This document shows, piece by piece, positions 1 to 10,595 of a DNA stretch of 64,000 nt. Position 1 is the stretch's first letter. Each line of letters opens with the position of its first letter. The stretch comes from Chelonoidis abingdonii (taxonomy: Eukaryota; Chordata; Testudines; Testudinidae), in NCBI RefSeq assembly GCF_003597395.2, contig NC_133770.1:89643641-89707640 (forward strand), in the 5' to 3' direction. A program made the position numbers and the translations under genes. The notes under the pieces are model-generated. The model ran no database searches, was not told where the DNA came from, and saw nothing but the letters and a program-made list of their open reading frames with translations.

Positions 1-93
1 TCGATATTAATGACGACGTCGTGTGAACGGATACAGCGTTAAATCGGTATATCGGCCATTAAACCGATTTAAAGTCGCAGTGTAGACCTGGCC
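1..93 (+). mobile_element. Right end of a PIF-Harbinger-like DNA element, cut by the window edge
   Basis: The stretch ends in AGTGTAGACCTGGCC followed by TAA (94-96), which fits the 3-bp TWA target duplication of PIF-Harbinger elements. The AATCG/CCGATTTAA run before the end matches the right end of the element at 45485-47893, which finishes TAGTGTAGACTAGGCC then TTA. Only the last 93 bases are in the window, so internal content and left end are unknown. Confidence 0.65.
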
Positions 94-96
94 TAA

Positions 97-665
97 GAGA
101 CAAATGTTAAGGGCATCGCTGATGTGAGGTTTTTAGTCCTTGGGGGAAGCCAGTGTCTGCACTATTAATATATCCCAACTTTTCACTTGTGTTACCTGTT
201 TAGGAAGTGGAACTGGCAGAGCAGGTAAGAGGCAGATATAACAACTGCTAGAGAAGAGAACTGGGAATATGGGGTCAATCTTGTAGAGTACTAAATGCTC
301 TGGTCCCAATCAACAAAGCGTTTGTGTGTCCATGTGCTTTGCAGGATTGGTGCCACAGTGTTCAGGCACCTTACAGATGGAGCCCACAATGAGGAAGGAG
401 TCTCTTATCCTTCTGTTGTATCATTTTGTCCAAAATCAAGCTGATATATAGCAGATAAAATCTAAGTATCCATGTGGGCTAAGCTGTTGGTGCACTCTCA
501 GCACAGAGACTAGATTGTGTTATCATTGTGGACTATACTGAGTCAATGACTGTTCAGCTGTTGTTCAAGGGAGAATTCTGTTTTTGATTGTTTGTTTTTT
601 TATGAAGGCTCTTAATAAGACAATTAAAACATTTAGAAAATGTGTGTTTTGTTTTAGTTTTTCAG
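97..665. other. No recognised feature; likely intron upstream of the exon
   Basis: AT-rich DNA without a repeat I recognise. The last 20 bases before 666 form a T-rich tract ending in CAG, the acceptor of the candidate exon. An upstream exon, if any, lies outside the window or was not recognised here. Confidence 0.5.
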
Positions 666-862
666 ACTTTAACCCTAGCAGGGCTATCCATAGCTCAAGC
701 ATCTGACAAATGTACAGAATGGTTTCATTTTTTATTTAAAATGCAAGCAGCATGTCAACTCCTTGTCTATACGGAGAACAGAACTAGGTACAATCCATTC
801 TGGTCTAATCCTAAAACATTCATTCCTAGGCCCAAGCAAATTGATTTACTGACACTGGAACA
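666..862 (+). CDS. Candidate internal coding exon of an unrecognised host gene (197 nt)
   Basis: Seen: a T-rich tract ends in TTTTTCAG at 658-665, followed by 65 complete codons without a stop, then a strong donor GTAAGTAT at 863. Both other plus frames hit a stop early (CTT TAA at once; TGA within 13 codons). The exon starts in phase 0 and leaves two bases of a split codon; read without splicing, the frame stops immediately after the donor (CAG TAA). The peptide looks protein-like: it runs TLTLAGLSIAQASDK, then a Cys/Trp/Phe-rich stretch CTEWFHFLFKMQAACQLLVY, a possible N-glycosylation triplet NRT, and NPFWSNPKTFIPRPKQ. Residues LSIAQASDKCTEWFHFLFKM could form an amphipathic helix. I do not recognise the family and give no symbol. 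The ATG at 642 lies in the presumed intron. Inferred: gene on the plus strand, neighbouring exons more than about 60 kb downstream or missed. Alternatives: a decayed pseudogene exon or chance. Confidence 0.6.
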
Positions 863-1139
863 GTAAGTATGGAATAGAGATGTCTGGTAGCTAAATACGA
901 TGACACACAGACTTCAAAATATTGTTCCTTATAGGAAAACATTTACAATCAGATTAGAAACAGACAAATTATCTCTGGGTATAGTCTACTGAATATATTA
1001 AAATGTAACAAAGGTCTGACAAATTTTGGATATGTCAGGTCACTAGAGTTATGTGCATTGTGCTTATGAATACTTTCGAACTGTACGAGTTGTATATTCT
1101 GCTCTTTATGAACGAAGCTGGAGTTATGCCACACTTTGG
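863..1139. other. Presumed start of the downstream intron
   Basis: Begins with the donor GTAAGTAT. AT-rich, with no repeat or exon recognised before the dispersed repeat at 1140. Confidence 0.5.
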
Positions 1140-1290
1140 CCCTGATTCAGGAAGATACTTATGCACTAACCTTAAATATAACTTTACATATGTGAGTAGT
1201 TCCACTGAAGTCAATGGTACAAATTATATACTTAAAGTTAGGCATGTGCTTAGGTACGTACTTTTCTGAATCAGTGCCTAAGTAACTCAT
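1140..1290 (+). repeat. Old dispersed repeat with a CCACTGAAGTCAATGG core
   Basis: Contains TTCCACTGAAGTCAATGG between two related halves that mention TTAAAGTTAGGCATGTGCTTA and TGAATCAGTGCC. A copy of this type lies in the opposite orientation at about 5985-6060 (TGTGCTTAACTTTAAGCACA followed by ACTGGAGTCAAT). It is an ancient, decayed repeat; I cannot place it in a named family. Confidence 0.5.
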
Positions 1291-1352
1291 GCAAGACTGG
1301 TAAACATCAGGGAATGGTAAAGGGGAACTGAGGCTCAAAGAGTTGACGTGCA

Positions 1353-1410
1353 CCTTGGAGTATTAGCCATAAGCCTAGGAGTTAGGAGACATAAGGTGAA
1401 ATCCTGAACC
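1353..1410 (+). repeat. MIR-like SINE fragment
   Basis: The run CCTAGGAGTTAGGAGACATAAGGTGAAATCC resembles the tRNA-related/core part of MIR-type SINEs (sense orientation). It is short and decayed; assignment is by motif only. Confidence 0.35.
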
Positions 1411-1449
1411 CACAGAAGTCAATGGCAAAATTTCCATGGTGCCAGAATT

Positions 1450-2675
1450 TCACCCTGTATGTTTTATAAGCTTACAGCTATGATGTTTGCAAGACCTACA
1501 AGCACAGTCTGGGATATGCAAGAGCTATAAATGCCCACACCATGAGCTACAGAGTTTATAGAGGCAGTCTATGCCTAATGCTACAGAGTTAACATTGTGA
1601 AGATGGGGAGATCCAGGGTGACTGCTTGGAGCAATCAAACTCTAAACTGATGCTACTATGGTTTTTAAGGTTTACACTGTGACAGGAGGTGTAACTTCCC
1701 CCTTGGGCAAATGTGCTCGCAGTAGCTTTGAATGAGCTAGTATGCCATGGCCACCAGGGTGACAGCATGGGCTAGATGCCAGAGTACATACCTGGGGGAG
1801 CTGAATGGAATTGTACATGGGGCAGCTAGACTGTGCCACCACCTGTGTGGCCAGGGCTATGCTGGTGTTTTTAGTGCACTAGCTCAATCAAAGCTTGATC
1901 TGGAAAATTACTCTACTAAAAAGTATAGGTGTACCCTGAGATCCGTAGCAGTAATTTAGGATTTTCTCTTCCTCAGTGCAACCACTTTGAAGATTGTTAG
2001 GTTTAGATTGGTTGTAACTAGGATATGTCCTGATAGTTCATAGTATAAATATATTTTTTAAAATCCATATATCGGAAAATATAAAACCTAAGGATATTCT
2101 TAAATGAGCATAGTTAAGAGTAAATTAAGGTGGTAATTATTTATTAATGTAGAGTAACAGTTTTAGAACCTAAAAATTCTAATAAAGCAAACAAAATATC
2201 CACCAAATATTTAAAAATGAGGCAATCCATGTTTTAGGTCCCTTCACCAAACATTCATTCAGCATCACTATCCTTGGATGGACTTCTCCATCCAATAATC
2301 AGATATTTGCCCAAACCACCTCTATCCATAAGTGGTGCCTAATTAAGTGAGCTGCAACCTATAATCTCATCTTCTATGGCCCAAAGGTACAGTACCACCT
2401 TCCCTGGCCAAGTGATATGGGTGAGAGAGCAGCTTACACACTTCATATACTGTGCCTCATCCACCATCCTGCTATGGGTTGAGAAACCTTTTACCCTCCC
2501 AAATATTTGTGTTTAGCCTATGCAGATAGGCCTTAACAGTCCGATATCTTGCACTCACAATCCTGAGCTGTGAGATCCCTGTTGTCTGATACAGGAGGGA
2601 AGAGTAGGTATAACATATATCATCATTATTATGCAATGAATGACCATAGTGGTGCATTTCATATTGTGATACAGC
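1450..2675. other. No recognised feature
   Basis: Mixed AT-rich DNA. Short open frames (for example 1747-1959) have no splice context or family resemblance. Confidence 0.5.
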
Positions 2676-3165
2676 GGGGCCAGGAACCAGTGGGAGAGGG
2701 GAGATATATAAGCCCTAGGCTAATTAAGGTGTGGTTCCCTATCGATTAGAGAAGGCTATTACAGATTAATTGGAGCACCTGTAGATAATTAATGCCCTGT
2801 CAGGAACCTAATAAAAACCTCCTGCTTCAAGCAGACAGGGTGGAGTCAGGAAGGAGAGAGGACTGGAGTTTGGAGGGCTGTTGCTGAGACTTGACAGACT
2901 AGAGAGCTAGAGGAAGGAAGACTCCCTCCCCCCAGTATGAAGGACCCAGGGTAACCCTACCCAAGGGGGAAGAGGGTAAGAAACCCACAGGGGTGGAGAG
3001 GGGCTGGGGCACAGAGTGAGGAACAAACCCAGACCCCTTCTCTACTTCCCTCCTTTACCACCTTCCTGGGCCACTAGTGGGGACCTTGGCACCCCAAGAG
3101 CAGAGGTAAGGAGTGTGTCCTCGCTCACCTGCCAAGAAAAGCATGGGACCCACTGTATCAACATT
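2676..3165 (+). mobile_element. LTR-like fragment with TATA-type and polyadenylation signals
   Basis: Seen: GGGCCAGGAACCAGTGGGAG, a TATA-like TATATAAGCC at 2704-2713, an AATAAA at 2810-2815 followed by a GC-rich, purine-rich tail, and ACCTGCCAAGAAAAGCATGG near the end. Order and spacing (promoter-like box, then polyadenylation signal about 100 bp on, then a long downstream part) fit an LTR or its 5' leader. It resembles a sequence I associate with turtle LTR retroelements. No coding remnant is present and no target duplication was found, so it is probably a solo or truncated copy. Confidence 0.45.
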
Positions 3166-3204
3166 GTCCATTTTGTCACATGATACAATAGAACTGGATG
3201 GGCA

Positions 3205-3475
3205 GAGGAAATATGGGCCAGACTCTCAGCTGGTGTAAATCCATTTAAAATGGGCACTTCAATGGCCCTTACACTTCACTTCAAATGCTTTTCTGATAGT
3301 GACTCTAAAGGTTATATTTAATTAACATATAATTACTTGGGTGTCTAAACTTAGCCATTTATATTCATATTAGTAAATGACATGATTTTCAGAGGTGCAG
3401 CCCTTCCACAGCTGTGTCTGGTTGAAGTCAGGGGGATGTGCTGAATGCTCAGCGCCTCTGAAAATGAGGCCACTT
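3205..3475. repeat. Two old palindromic repeat units
   Basis: At 3217-3240 the run GGGCCAGACTCTCAGCTGGTGTAAAT is the arm of the recurrent amniote palindrome described in the findings. At 3393-3470, TTTTCAGAGGTGCAG faces CTCAGCGCCTCTGAAAATGA across a TTGAAGTCAGGGG centre, giving a second foldback unit. Both are decayed, with unknown family names. Confidence 0.5.
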
Positions 3476-3479
3476 AAAT

Positions 3480-4124
3480 ATGGATGTGGGAGCCCAACTG
3501 TAGGCAGCCATTTTTGAAAATCTTAAGCCCAATTCTGCCTTAATAAAGCACCTCTTACGCTTGAGCTTTAACTTTGCACGAGACTCTAAATATAATGATC
3601 TGTTAAGTCTGGTCCATATAGCACCAGCTATTTGTCTGTCTGTTTCCGGTTTGCCCAGCTTCAGCTGCCCATCATTGCGTTTTCTCTTTGTGCAGGCTGC
3701 TGACCTGCTTCCTGAGCCTGAAGTTTGATTCTGTTGAGATCTAATCAGCTGTGTACACCAGGTAATGAAAAGAACAGCAATCAATAGATCGGCCACTTTC
3801 ACTGAGCATTTCTGGCTCATGCTGACTAGCTCTGTGAGTTGGCATCTCTAAATCTTAATGTGGGAATCTGATTATTCTCCCCCCCTCCACCACCATTTCC
3901 ATTGCATAAGCTAGCAGAACCTACAGGAAGGCCACACTATCTATTCCCCGTCAGCCTCTGTCTTTGTCCTTGTACAGATACCATAGTAATAGTTCCTCCT
4001 GAAACAATATTGTTGCAATGCTCACAAAGTGCGGCCAGCTGACAGCAGCTAGGCAAGTAGTGAGCTGAGGTCTCTGCCTAATGTACAGTAACTTATTTCT
4101 CTCTCCTGCCATGCCCCCTTTCAC
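3480..4124. other. No recognised feature
   Basis: A minus-strand frame of 123 codons is open at 3449-3820 but overlaps the decayed palindrome and lacks splice sites or family resemblance. An exon-like plus-strand segment at 3697-3761 was rejected because of stops in all frames. Confidence 0.5.
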
Positions 4125-4205
4125 TGTATGTATGGACAGTGCCTAGCACTATGGGGCCTTGATAGGGGCTTCTCTGGGCTATTGCAGTATAAATAATAGT
4201 AATAT
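4125..4205 (+). repeat. Old LINE 3' tail fragment (CR1/L3-like)
   Basis: ACAGTGCCTAGCACTATGGGGCC followed by an AATAATAGTAATA tail matches the common GCCTAGCACAATGGGG 3' end of old CR1/L3-type LINEs. A longer version lies at 51930-51990. Confidence 0.55.
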
Positions 4206-4339
4206 GGATTATAGACACCTTTTGGTTGCAGTGGATTCTAGTGCAACACACGTGTACTGCCCGAGGGTAAGGCTCATCAGATAAAGAGCACCAGCATCAA
4301 AAATGTACACGCACAATCTAAAGTATCGTGGAAGGCCTG

Positions 4340-4545
4340 ACTTCAGAATAATGTTGCAAATATTTTTACATCTTCAGAGCACGGTACAAAAATACCTACG
4401 TAGGGTGGGTAGGTAAAACCAGTGTCCTCATTTAATAGAGAGGGATTAAATGAGTAGCTCAGACCCACACTGAGACCTCTAGAAGCACTAGGATTTGAAT
4501 ATAGGAGTTCCAAATGCCAGCTCACTCTGTTTTTTAGATCATGCT
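4340..4545 (-). repeat. MIR/LINE-tail fragment, minus strand
   Basis: Reads in antisense to a MIR-type SINE: CACTAGGATTTGAATATAGGAGTTC near the right side is the reverse of the tRNA-like head, and CTCATTTAATAGAGAGGGA resembles the antisense core. Decayed. Confidence 0.35.
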
Positions 4546-5529
4546 GCCTGATTGCATATTTGTAGTACTGAACTATGTACTCTCATCCACTTTATATCTC
4601 ATCTGAAGCTTGCAGTTTGCTTTTTCCAAACTCCAAGGCTTTTGATGTTCACCCATCACCCTTTGCAGATTATTTATATTTTGGAAAAAGCGTGGCCACG
4701 AAAATCTGTTTTAGCCCCATTGAAGGGCCCATTTTAAACTGATTTATAACAGCTGAGAGTTTGGCCCAATATTGTCAGTGTTCACTCAGTACCCAACAGT
4801 AATGTAATAGGAAGGGCACCTTTTGTAGGACCGCTATTATGGTAAAAGTAATGTGGTGATGTCGGATGTTTCCTTTATCCCTATAGCAATCCATCACTAT
4901 TCTCAGCATTAGTATTATTTATTAAGCAAATTGTGTAAAGAACTTCACATTTACACAGAGATAGTTTACATTAGATAATTACGTTTCCAACCACATACAG
5001 GAGTATGTATCCTAATAGTCCAAAATACTCAGCCACAATGCATTTCAGGACTGTGCTGTAGGGACGATAGCATTTTGTGGCATGCTGCCTGCATAACAAT
5101 GAAGCAAAAGAATTCTGTGTCACACATGTTTTTGGCTCTGGTAAGTTAGAATATGCAGGCTGTGCCTTGAAACTGCTGCCAGGTGGCGCTGCCTAGGTGG
5201 CACATTGCAGCCAATAAAATAAAATAAAGCATGTTCATGACGTGCCACAAAATTCTGAAACTTCATCTCAGTTTTTGGATGAATTCTTTACATTGTTATG
5301 TTCGCACCCTGGTAGTATTGTAAAACACCTACTAGTAAAATAGCCATCTTGGTCATCCAGCAAGTGTGCAGTTTTAAAAGATGATGCTATATGATATGTA
5401 CTGTACAGTAACCCTGAATTCATTCATGTTTAGAGTGCTACTTATCATTTTAGCATTCAGGGTGCTGGACTGAGGAAAGGGGAGTATTTCTCCTTTATAC
5501 AAAATGAATGAGACTCAGTCAAGATATTA
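4546..5529. other. No recognised feature
   Basis: AT-rich DNA; an arm of the recurrent palindrome (CAGCTGAGAGTTTGGCCCA) lies at 4751-4769. Nothing else recognised. Confidence 0.45.
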
Positions 5530-5805
5530 GGACTGGTTTACACTACGGGGGAAAATCGATCTTAGATGAAAAACATAGCTGAAGTCGAAGTATCTAAGAT
5601 CAAATTACTCACCGTCCTCATGGCGTGGGATTGATGTCCGCGGCTCCCCCTGTCGATTCCGCAACTCCGTTCAGGTTGGTGGAGTTCTGGAATTGATATA
5701 AGCGCGTTCGGGGATTGATATATCGCGTCTAGATGAGACACGATATATTGATCCCCGAGCAATCAATTGCTACCCGCCGATATGGCGGGTAGTGAAGACG
5801 TAGCT
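5530..5805. mobile_element. PIF-Harbinger-like MITE, 276 bp, TTA target duplication
   Basis: Ends are GGACTGGTTTACACTAC on the left and the inverted AGCTACGTCTTCACTAC on the right, flanked by TTA at 5527-5529 and 5806-5808, the 3-bp duplication expected for PIF-Harbinger. Inside is a foldback: CGGGGATTGATATATCG faces CGATATATTGATCCCCG. No coding capacity; open frames here are accidental. Mobilisation would have needed a transposase encoded elsewhere. Confidence 0.75.
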
Positions 5806-5984
5806 TTAGTTTTGAGCTGAACTGGCTCTACTTGGGCAAAACTCTAGTGACTTGTGAAAATGAGTTCTGCAGTATCAGACCATTTTCCTGCCTTTTAAAA
5901 AATGATTCATATACCCACATCATTTAACTGTAATGACTGTATTGCATGAGTTGTTTGTACAGTGTGAGAATCTAACCCTGCACT

Positions 5985-6060
5985 TACTTTGTGCTTAGGC
6001 TCTTCAGCTTGTGCTTAACTTTAAGCACATGAATAGTCCCAACTGGAGTCAATCGGTCTT
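5985..6060 (-). repeat. Old dispersed repeat, reverse copy of the type at 1140-1290
   Basis: TTGTGCTTAACTTTAAGCAC then AATAGTCCCAACTGGAGTCA is the reverse-orientation equivalent of the unit at 1140-1290. Confidence 0.45.
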
Positions 6061-7199
6061 ATCACACACCTCAGTGCTCTGCTTAATCAGAGCAATAGGA
6101 CTACAGCAACAAAACCCTGTGGGCTTGACCTACAGCCCATTGAAATCAGTGGGAGTCTGTCTATTCACTGGGCCTTGGATTGGACACGCTGGGCTCAGTT
6201 TGGGCGTGGTGTGGAGCTGCACCATCCCAGAGGGAGCACTGGATTGCATTCTGCCCCAAGGAATGGCTTTGTGAGATGCATCTTCCTCCGTCCACATGGT
6301 CAATAGGCTCTGCTGGCTGAATAAGGGTGTGGAGCTGTGGCCCTGCCTGCCCCTCATGCGCACTGCATGGGCACTGCATGCGCACAGGAGAGTAGGGATG
6401 GAACGAACCCAGTGGAACTCTCTTGAGTGTAGGAATGGAATTCTGCTTGGCCCTAACCTTATGTGAGCTGTATAGGTCAGAGAAGGCTCTCTTTCTCCCC
6501 CCTCCCACCCTGTGCACCACATAAATGACCAGGCAGAATGTATGCTTGGCAGTAAGTGTCTGTGGGCTCAGACCTGAGGTTAGTACTGTACTGGGCTAGG
6601 GTTGTGTGAGGATCAGTGCCATGGCCATCTGGGAACATTACCAAATGATCTAATCAATGGCAAGTCCATTTTCCACCATTTCTTCACATGAAGAATACTG
6701 ATGTCTCACGTAATCATTTGTCATAGAAAACAAGCAGGTACCCTGTGAGTCCATGAGAAAGAGCATTCATGGAAGAAGCCAAGGTGACGTTTCTATACTA
6801 CTGAATTGTCCCTTGGTGAAGCTAAATTGGTTGTGTGTTTTAAATAGTCTCTCTCACATACATGTGAGTGAACAAATCCCAGACAGCTAGCATTTTCCTT
6901 CTTGTTGCCATGGAAATTTCAGAATTTTATACCGGCTGCATCACTTTTAGAGACGATGGGTCCAATACTCCTTTCACTCACACTGGTGTAAATCCAGAGC
7001 CACTCCTTTGAAGTCAACAGAGCATAAAACTAGTATAAAAGAGAAAAGAATAAGCTCCCGTGCACTAGGTCTTTGCATTAACTGCTGCAAATTGTGTAAT
7101 TTTTTGGCTATATTTTGAAGTACGACTACGCTACTGGAAGTAATAAGTTACACACATGAACTACCTGCAACACTATCGACAGGGCCAATTTTTCAAATG
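6061..7199. other. No gene; one possible palindromic repeat arm
   Basis: A moderately GC-rich stretch (6130-6520) leaves two overlapping minus frames open; neither looks like protein. At 6960-7015 an ACTGGTGTAAATCCAGAGCC run with GAAGTCAACAG belongs to the recurrent palindrome type. Nothing else recognised. Confidence 0.45.
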
Positions 7200-7229
7200 T
7201 GGGTGTATTATTATTACTTCTGTTACTTA

Positions 7230-7495
7230 GGATTTGTGTTACACGCACACCTAGGGTCCCCAGCTGACACTCGGGGGACCATTATGCTAGGCACAGTCCA
7301 AACACATTGTAAAGACTGTCCCTGCTTGGAAGCATTTACAGTCTAAATAGACAAGACCGACCTCCGGAGAGAGGGCAAAGAGCCGCAGAGCGATGAAGGA
7401 ATTTGCCCAAGATCATACAGCAGCTCAGTGGCAGAGCTGGGATTAGAACTTGGTCTTCCAACTTCCAGCCCTGTACTCTCTCCATTAGACAAATT
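7230..7495 (-). repeat. MIR-like SINE with LINE-like tail, minus strand
   Basis: TGCCCAAGATCATACAGCAG and AGCTGGGATTAGAACTTGG are the antisense of the conserved MIR core and tRNA-like head; on the left, TGCTAGGCACAGTCCAAACA and ACTGTCCCTGCTTGGAAG are the antisense of the L3/CR1-like tail. This core-plus-tail order is as expected for a complete but decayed copy. Confidence 0.6.
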
Positions 7496-7799
7496 CTAAT
7501 TCACCCACAAAAATGAGTGTAGTGAAATCAGTAATGGCTAGTTAGGTGCTCAGTTAGCCAGTTTGCATGTACTGATAGCCATTTGTCAGAATCAGTTTAT
7601 GGGACTGGTGAGATCCGGATCCCATGGGGGCTTCTCAGTTAATGGCATGTGACTGTGACAGTCAGCTTGTTGACTCTGGGTTCTGCTGCTATTGGAATGC
7701 ATTAATTGGCAGTCTGCTGGCTGTACTTACTCTTAGCTGAGAGAGGAAGTAGAGGAGGGAAGAAAGACTGAGAGGACTGAGGGAAGATATGAGAGGTTG

Positions 7800-7930
7800 A
7801 TTGGATTATATTATTTACTTTTAGTATGGTGGCACTTAGATACCAAATAAGATCAGGGTCCCATTGTTCTAGGTGCTGCACAAACATAGAGTGGGAGAAT
7901 TTCCAGTGTACATAATGGAAGGTCCCCAAG
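7800..7930 (-). repeat. Old LINE 3' tail, minus strand
   Basis: ATCAGGGTCCCATTGTTCTAGGTGCTGCACAAACAT is the antisense of the CR1/L3-like 3' tail with its GCCTAGCACAATGGGG block. Confidence 0.5.
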
Positions 7931-9218
7931 CATAACTGTGGTGCGGTTCCCAAATTCTAAAGATACCCTTGTTGCTTGCAAATGCAAAGGTCTCTGTGTT
8001 GTTTCAAATCCAGCTGTTGTAGTTACATTTGAAAACGTGTCCCTGAGGGCTCATTCCTGCTCTCTAACGTGTTGTGTATTCAGTAAGTGTTATTCCAAGA
8101 TACACAGTGGTGGTGGTGGTTGACTATGGAGGCAAGTCTGGGCATTCTGCATGGCATGGTCACTTCTCAGGGCAAAGAAGGTTCATGGTTGTAAAGAGCA
8201 ATATAGAAATTACTGCTGTCATGAGCAGCAATAACTCCCCACCTGTAGGCTGAACAGACTGCAAGGGAGAATGGGTGACTGAATGGCATGGGCCCAACCA
8301 GAGCAGTATGGCAGAGGATAAGACCCATGTGGCTATTTCCCTGGCTGGGAAGCCTAAAGCGATCACAAATAGGCTAAAACCTTTGGGATGATTCTCATTT
8401 TTGTAAGAGTCAGTGTCCCCACCCTCTGACTAGTCTGCTGTGCCAAAGGCCCCGCCTCCCAGAGGGGATGTGGTGGATTTCAAAAGGGACTGTCTCTCTC
8501 TGGATGCCTGTGCTTCCCTTCCAGGTGTTTATACTCGTTAACAGGAGCATTTGCCCTCTTGCATCATCCCCCTATTTCACACTATGGTGTATGGAATACC
8601 TGACTGCTTGTGGGATATTCGGTAGCACCCTAGCCTTGTGTTATTATTTCAGTGCCTACTTGCCCATGTCGAGAAGAATTATGCTATAAAATTTGGACAT
8701 TAGCATGTCCTGGAATTATTTTTAATGATCTAAGGGAGGAGCTGCCTGTCAGCAGCACTAATTGTGTATATAAATGGGGTCCAAAAACATTAAGAAGCTG
8801 TTGCCCTGTATGAGCTACATGTTCTGCTTTATTGTGAGTGCTACAGACCTTCACATATGAGCCATCTGTAAACAATGCAGCTCCTTGACTCACTCTTTTT
8901 ATTTGCTGTCAAAGAAACATTAATCTGGCCCATCTGCAGCTGGACCTGTTTAGACAATCTGATTGCCTTGCAGACACCAGCCATCCTGCCCTAGGGATGA
9001 CAATCTTTCCACATGGTAATTAACAGAGAACAGAAGAAATCATCACAACACATTCCCCTCTTTGTGCCTGCAGCTGTAAATTCAGAATTAGGGTAATTTG
9101 TGGTGAAATAGTGTTGTGAAGTGTCACAGAAGATTTGCATCCGCCAATGATTTTAAAGGAACCATGCACATAACTATGGACCAGATGTTGAGTCAAAACG
9201 AACCCTGCTTAAATGTTA
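7931..9218. other. No recognised feature
   Basis: No repeat, exon or RNA gene recognised. A short GGT triplet run (8109-8120) is the only simple repeat. Confidence 0.45.
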
Positions 9219-9784
9219 GGGCTTGGCTACACTGGCACTTTACAGCGCTGCAACTTTCGCGCTCAGGGGTGTGAAAAAACACCCCCCTGAGCGCTGCAAG
9301 ATGCAGCGCTGTAAAGTGTCAGTGTAAGCAGGGCGGCAGCGCTGGGAGATCGGCTCCCAGCGCTGCACACTACACCCATAAGGGATGTGGTTTACAAGCA
9401 GCGCTGGGAGAGCTCTCCCAGCGCTGCAGCTCTGACCACACTCACACTTCAAAGTGCTGTGGGAGCACTGTGTGAGGCTGTGGCTACACTGGCAGTTTTG
9501 CAGCGCTGGTAGTTACAGCTGTGCTCGTACAGCTGTGTACGGCCAGCGCTGCAGTGTGTCCACACTTGCACCAGTTGCAGCGCTGTTGTGAATGGTGCTT
9601 TGTGGGTATGCCTACCACAGACAACCGCGTCCCATTTTTGGCGCTGTGGGTGTGGAAGGGACGGAAGAAGGCGGTCCTATCCGGCTTCCTGTTCCAACAA
9701 CCCTGCGCCAGGAACGGACCCCATCCTAGAGGGCAACTTAATTTTTGTTTTTTTAAACTCCCCATCCCGGCTGGGTGGCTCCAT

Positions 9785-10060
9785 GGTCCTGCTCCTTTGA
9801 ATGAAGCGCAGCCGGAGCGCGGCATGGCCCGCTCTCCAGCTAGAGCTCAAGCCGGCGGCGGGCTTGCGGGCTCCGGCGGGGCAGCATGAAGTGGGCGGCG
9901 GACTGTCGCGCTCGCCAGGGAGAGCGGAGTCACGGGGCTCGCCGCGCTCGGCCGGTCCAGCCGGGAAAGCGCGGCAACCCGTTTCCCGGCCGGAGCCCGG
10001 CCGGAGCGCGGCGAGCCCCGACCCCGGCTGGAGCTCTGGCCCTGAAATAGCCCCCCGAGC
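9785..10060. other. CpG-rich block inside the transposon
   Basis: Unusually dense in CG dinucleotides for this AT-rich window. A unit of about 45 bp (GCCGGAGCGCGGC ... CTGGAGCTC) occurs twice, near 9809 and 10000. Immediately after come two related units: GGGGTATTTAAAAGTCGGGG...CCAGCTGCC near 10076 and GGGGCTACTTAAGGGCTGGA...CCAGCTGC near 10188. Whether it acts as a promoter or is simply young sequence cannot be told. Confidence 0.55.
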
Positions 10061-10239
10061 CTGGTGCAGTGAGGGGGGTATTTAAAAGTCGGGGGTTCCA
10101 GCTGCCTCGCCACCGTCCTCAATGCTGCGAGCCCGCCTCCTTTCATCCCAGTCTCCCGGCATTAAAAGGCCCGAGTAGGAAAGGTGGGGGGCTACTTAAG
10201 GGCTGGAGTCTCCAGCTGCTCTCTGCACCCAGGACCTGC

Positions 10240-10595
10240 TGTCATAAGTATAGGTAAGGTAAGGGTTAAGTTCTTTTACCTGAAGGGTAACAACACCTGA
10301 CCAGACGCCAATCAGAGAACGGAGAAGGTTAAAAGTCAGGGCGGAAATTGTAACCAGGTCTTGGTGTTCCTCGGCTAGGTAAAACAACGTTCTTCTAATC
10401 CATCTTATCTAAATATTCTACAAAGTCTGTGAGTAACCAAGGAAGCAAAGTTAATTCGGCTAAGGAGCTTTGTGTGTTTTACAGATTGGGATTGCTGTGC
10501 TTGGGTCTTCCCTCGGCTGTGAGGGACAAGCTATCTTGCTAACTCCAATCTTCTTCTAGCTACTAAAGGCAGTGAGTACCAAAGGAAACAAGTAA
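10240..10595 (+). mobile_element. Possible LTR-like insertion inside the transposon
   Basis: Begins TGTCATAAGTATAGGTAAGG and continues with TTCTTTTACCTGAAGGGTAA and GCCAATCAGAGAACGG, ending around AACAAGTAAAATCGCC. The TGTCATAAG start and CCAATCA box resemble 5' ends of LTRs I associate with turtle genomes. No target duplication or coding remnant was found, so this stays tentative. Confidence 0.35.

Noticed and set aside
3697..3761. Exon-like segment with a pyrimidine-rich acceptor (CTCTTTGTGCAG) and CAG|GTAATG donor on the plus strand
   Set aside because: All three frames contain a stop within the 66 bases, and the donor is weak. A terminal exon cannot be excluded but is not supported.
3449..3820. 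123-codon minus-strand open frame
   Set aside because: Overlaps an old palindromic repeat, has no family resemblance or splice context, and its composition is not protein-like.
6130..6522. Two overlapping minus-strand open frames of 130 and 119 codons
   Set aside because: Two frames open over the same DNA point to composition, not coding. No motif recognised.
9521..10146. Several overlapping open frames on both strands in the GC-rich block
   Set aside because: GC-rich, CpG-rich DNA is stop-poor; frames overlap on both strands and read as low-complexity Ala/Arg/Gly/Pro.
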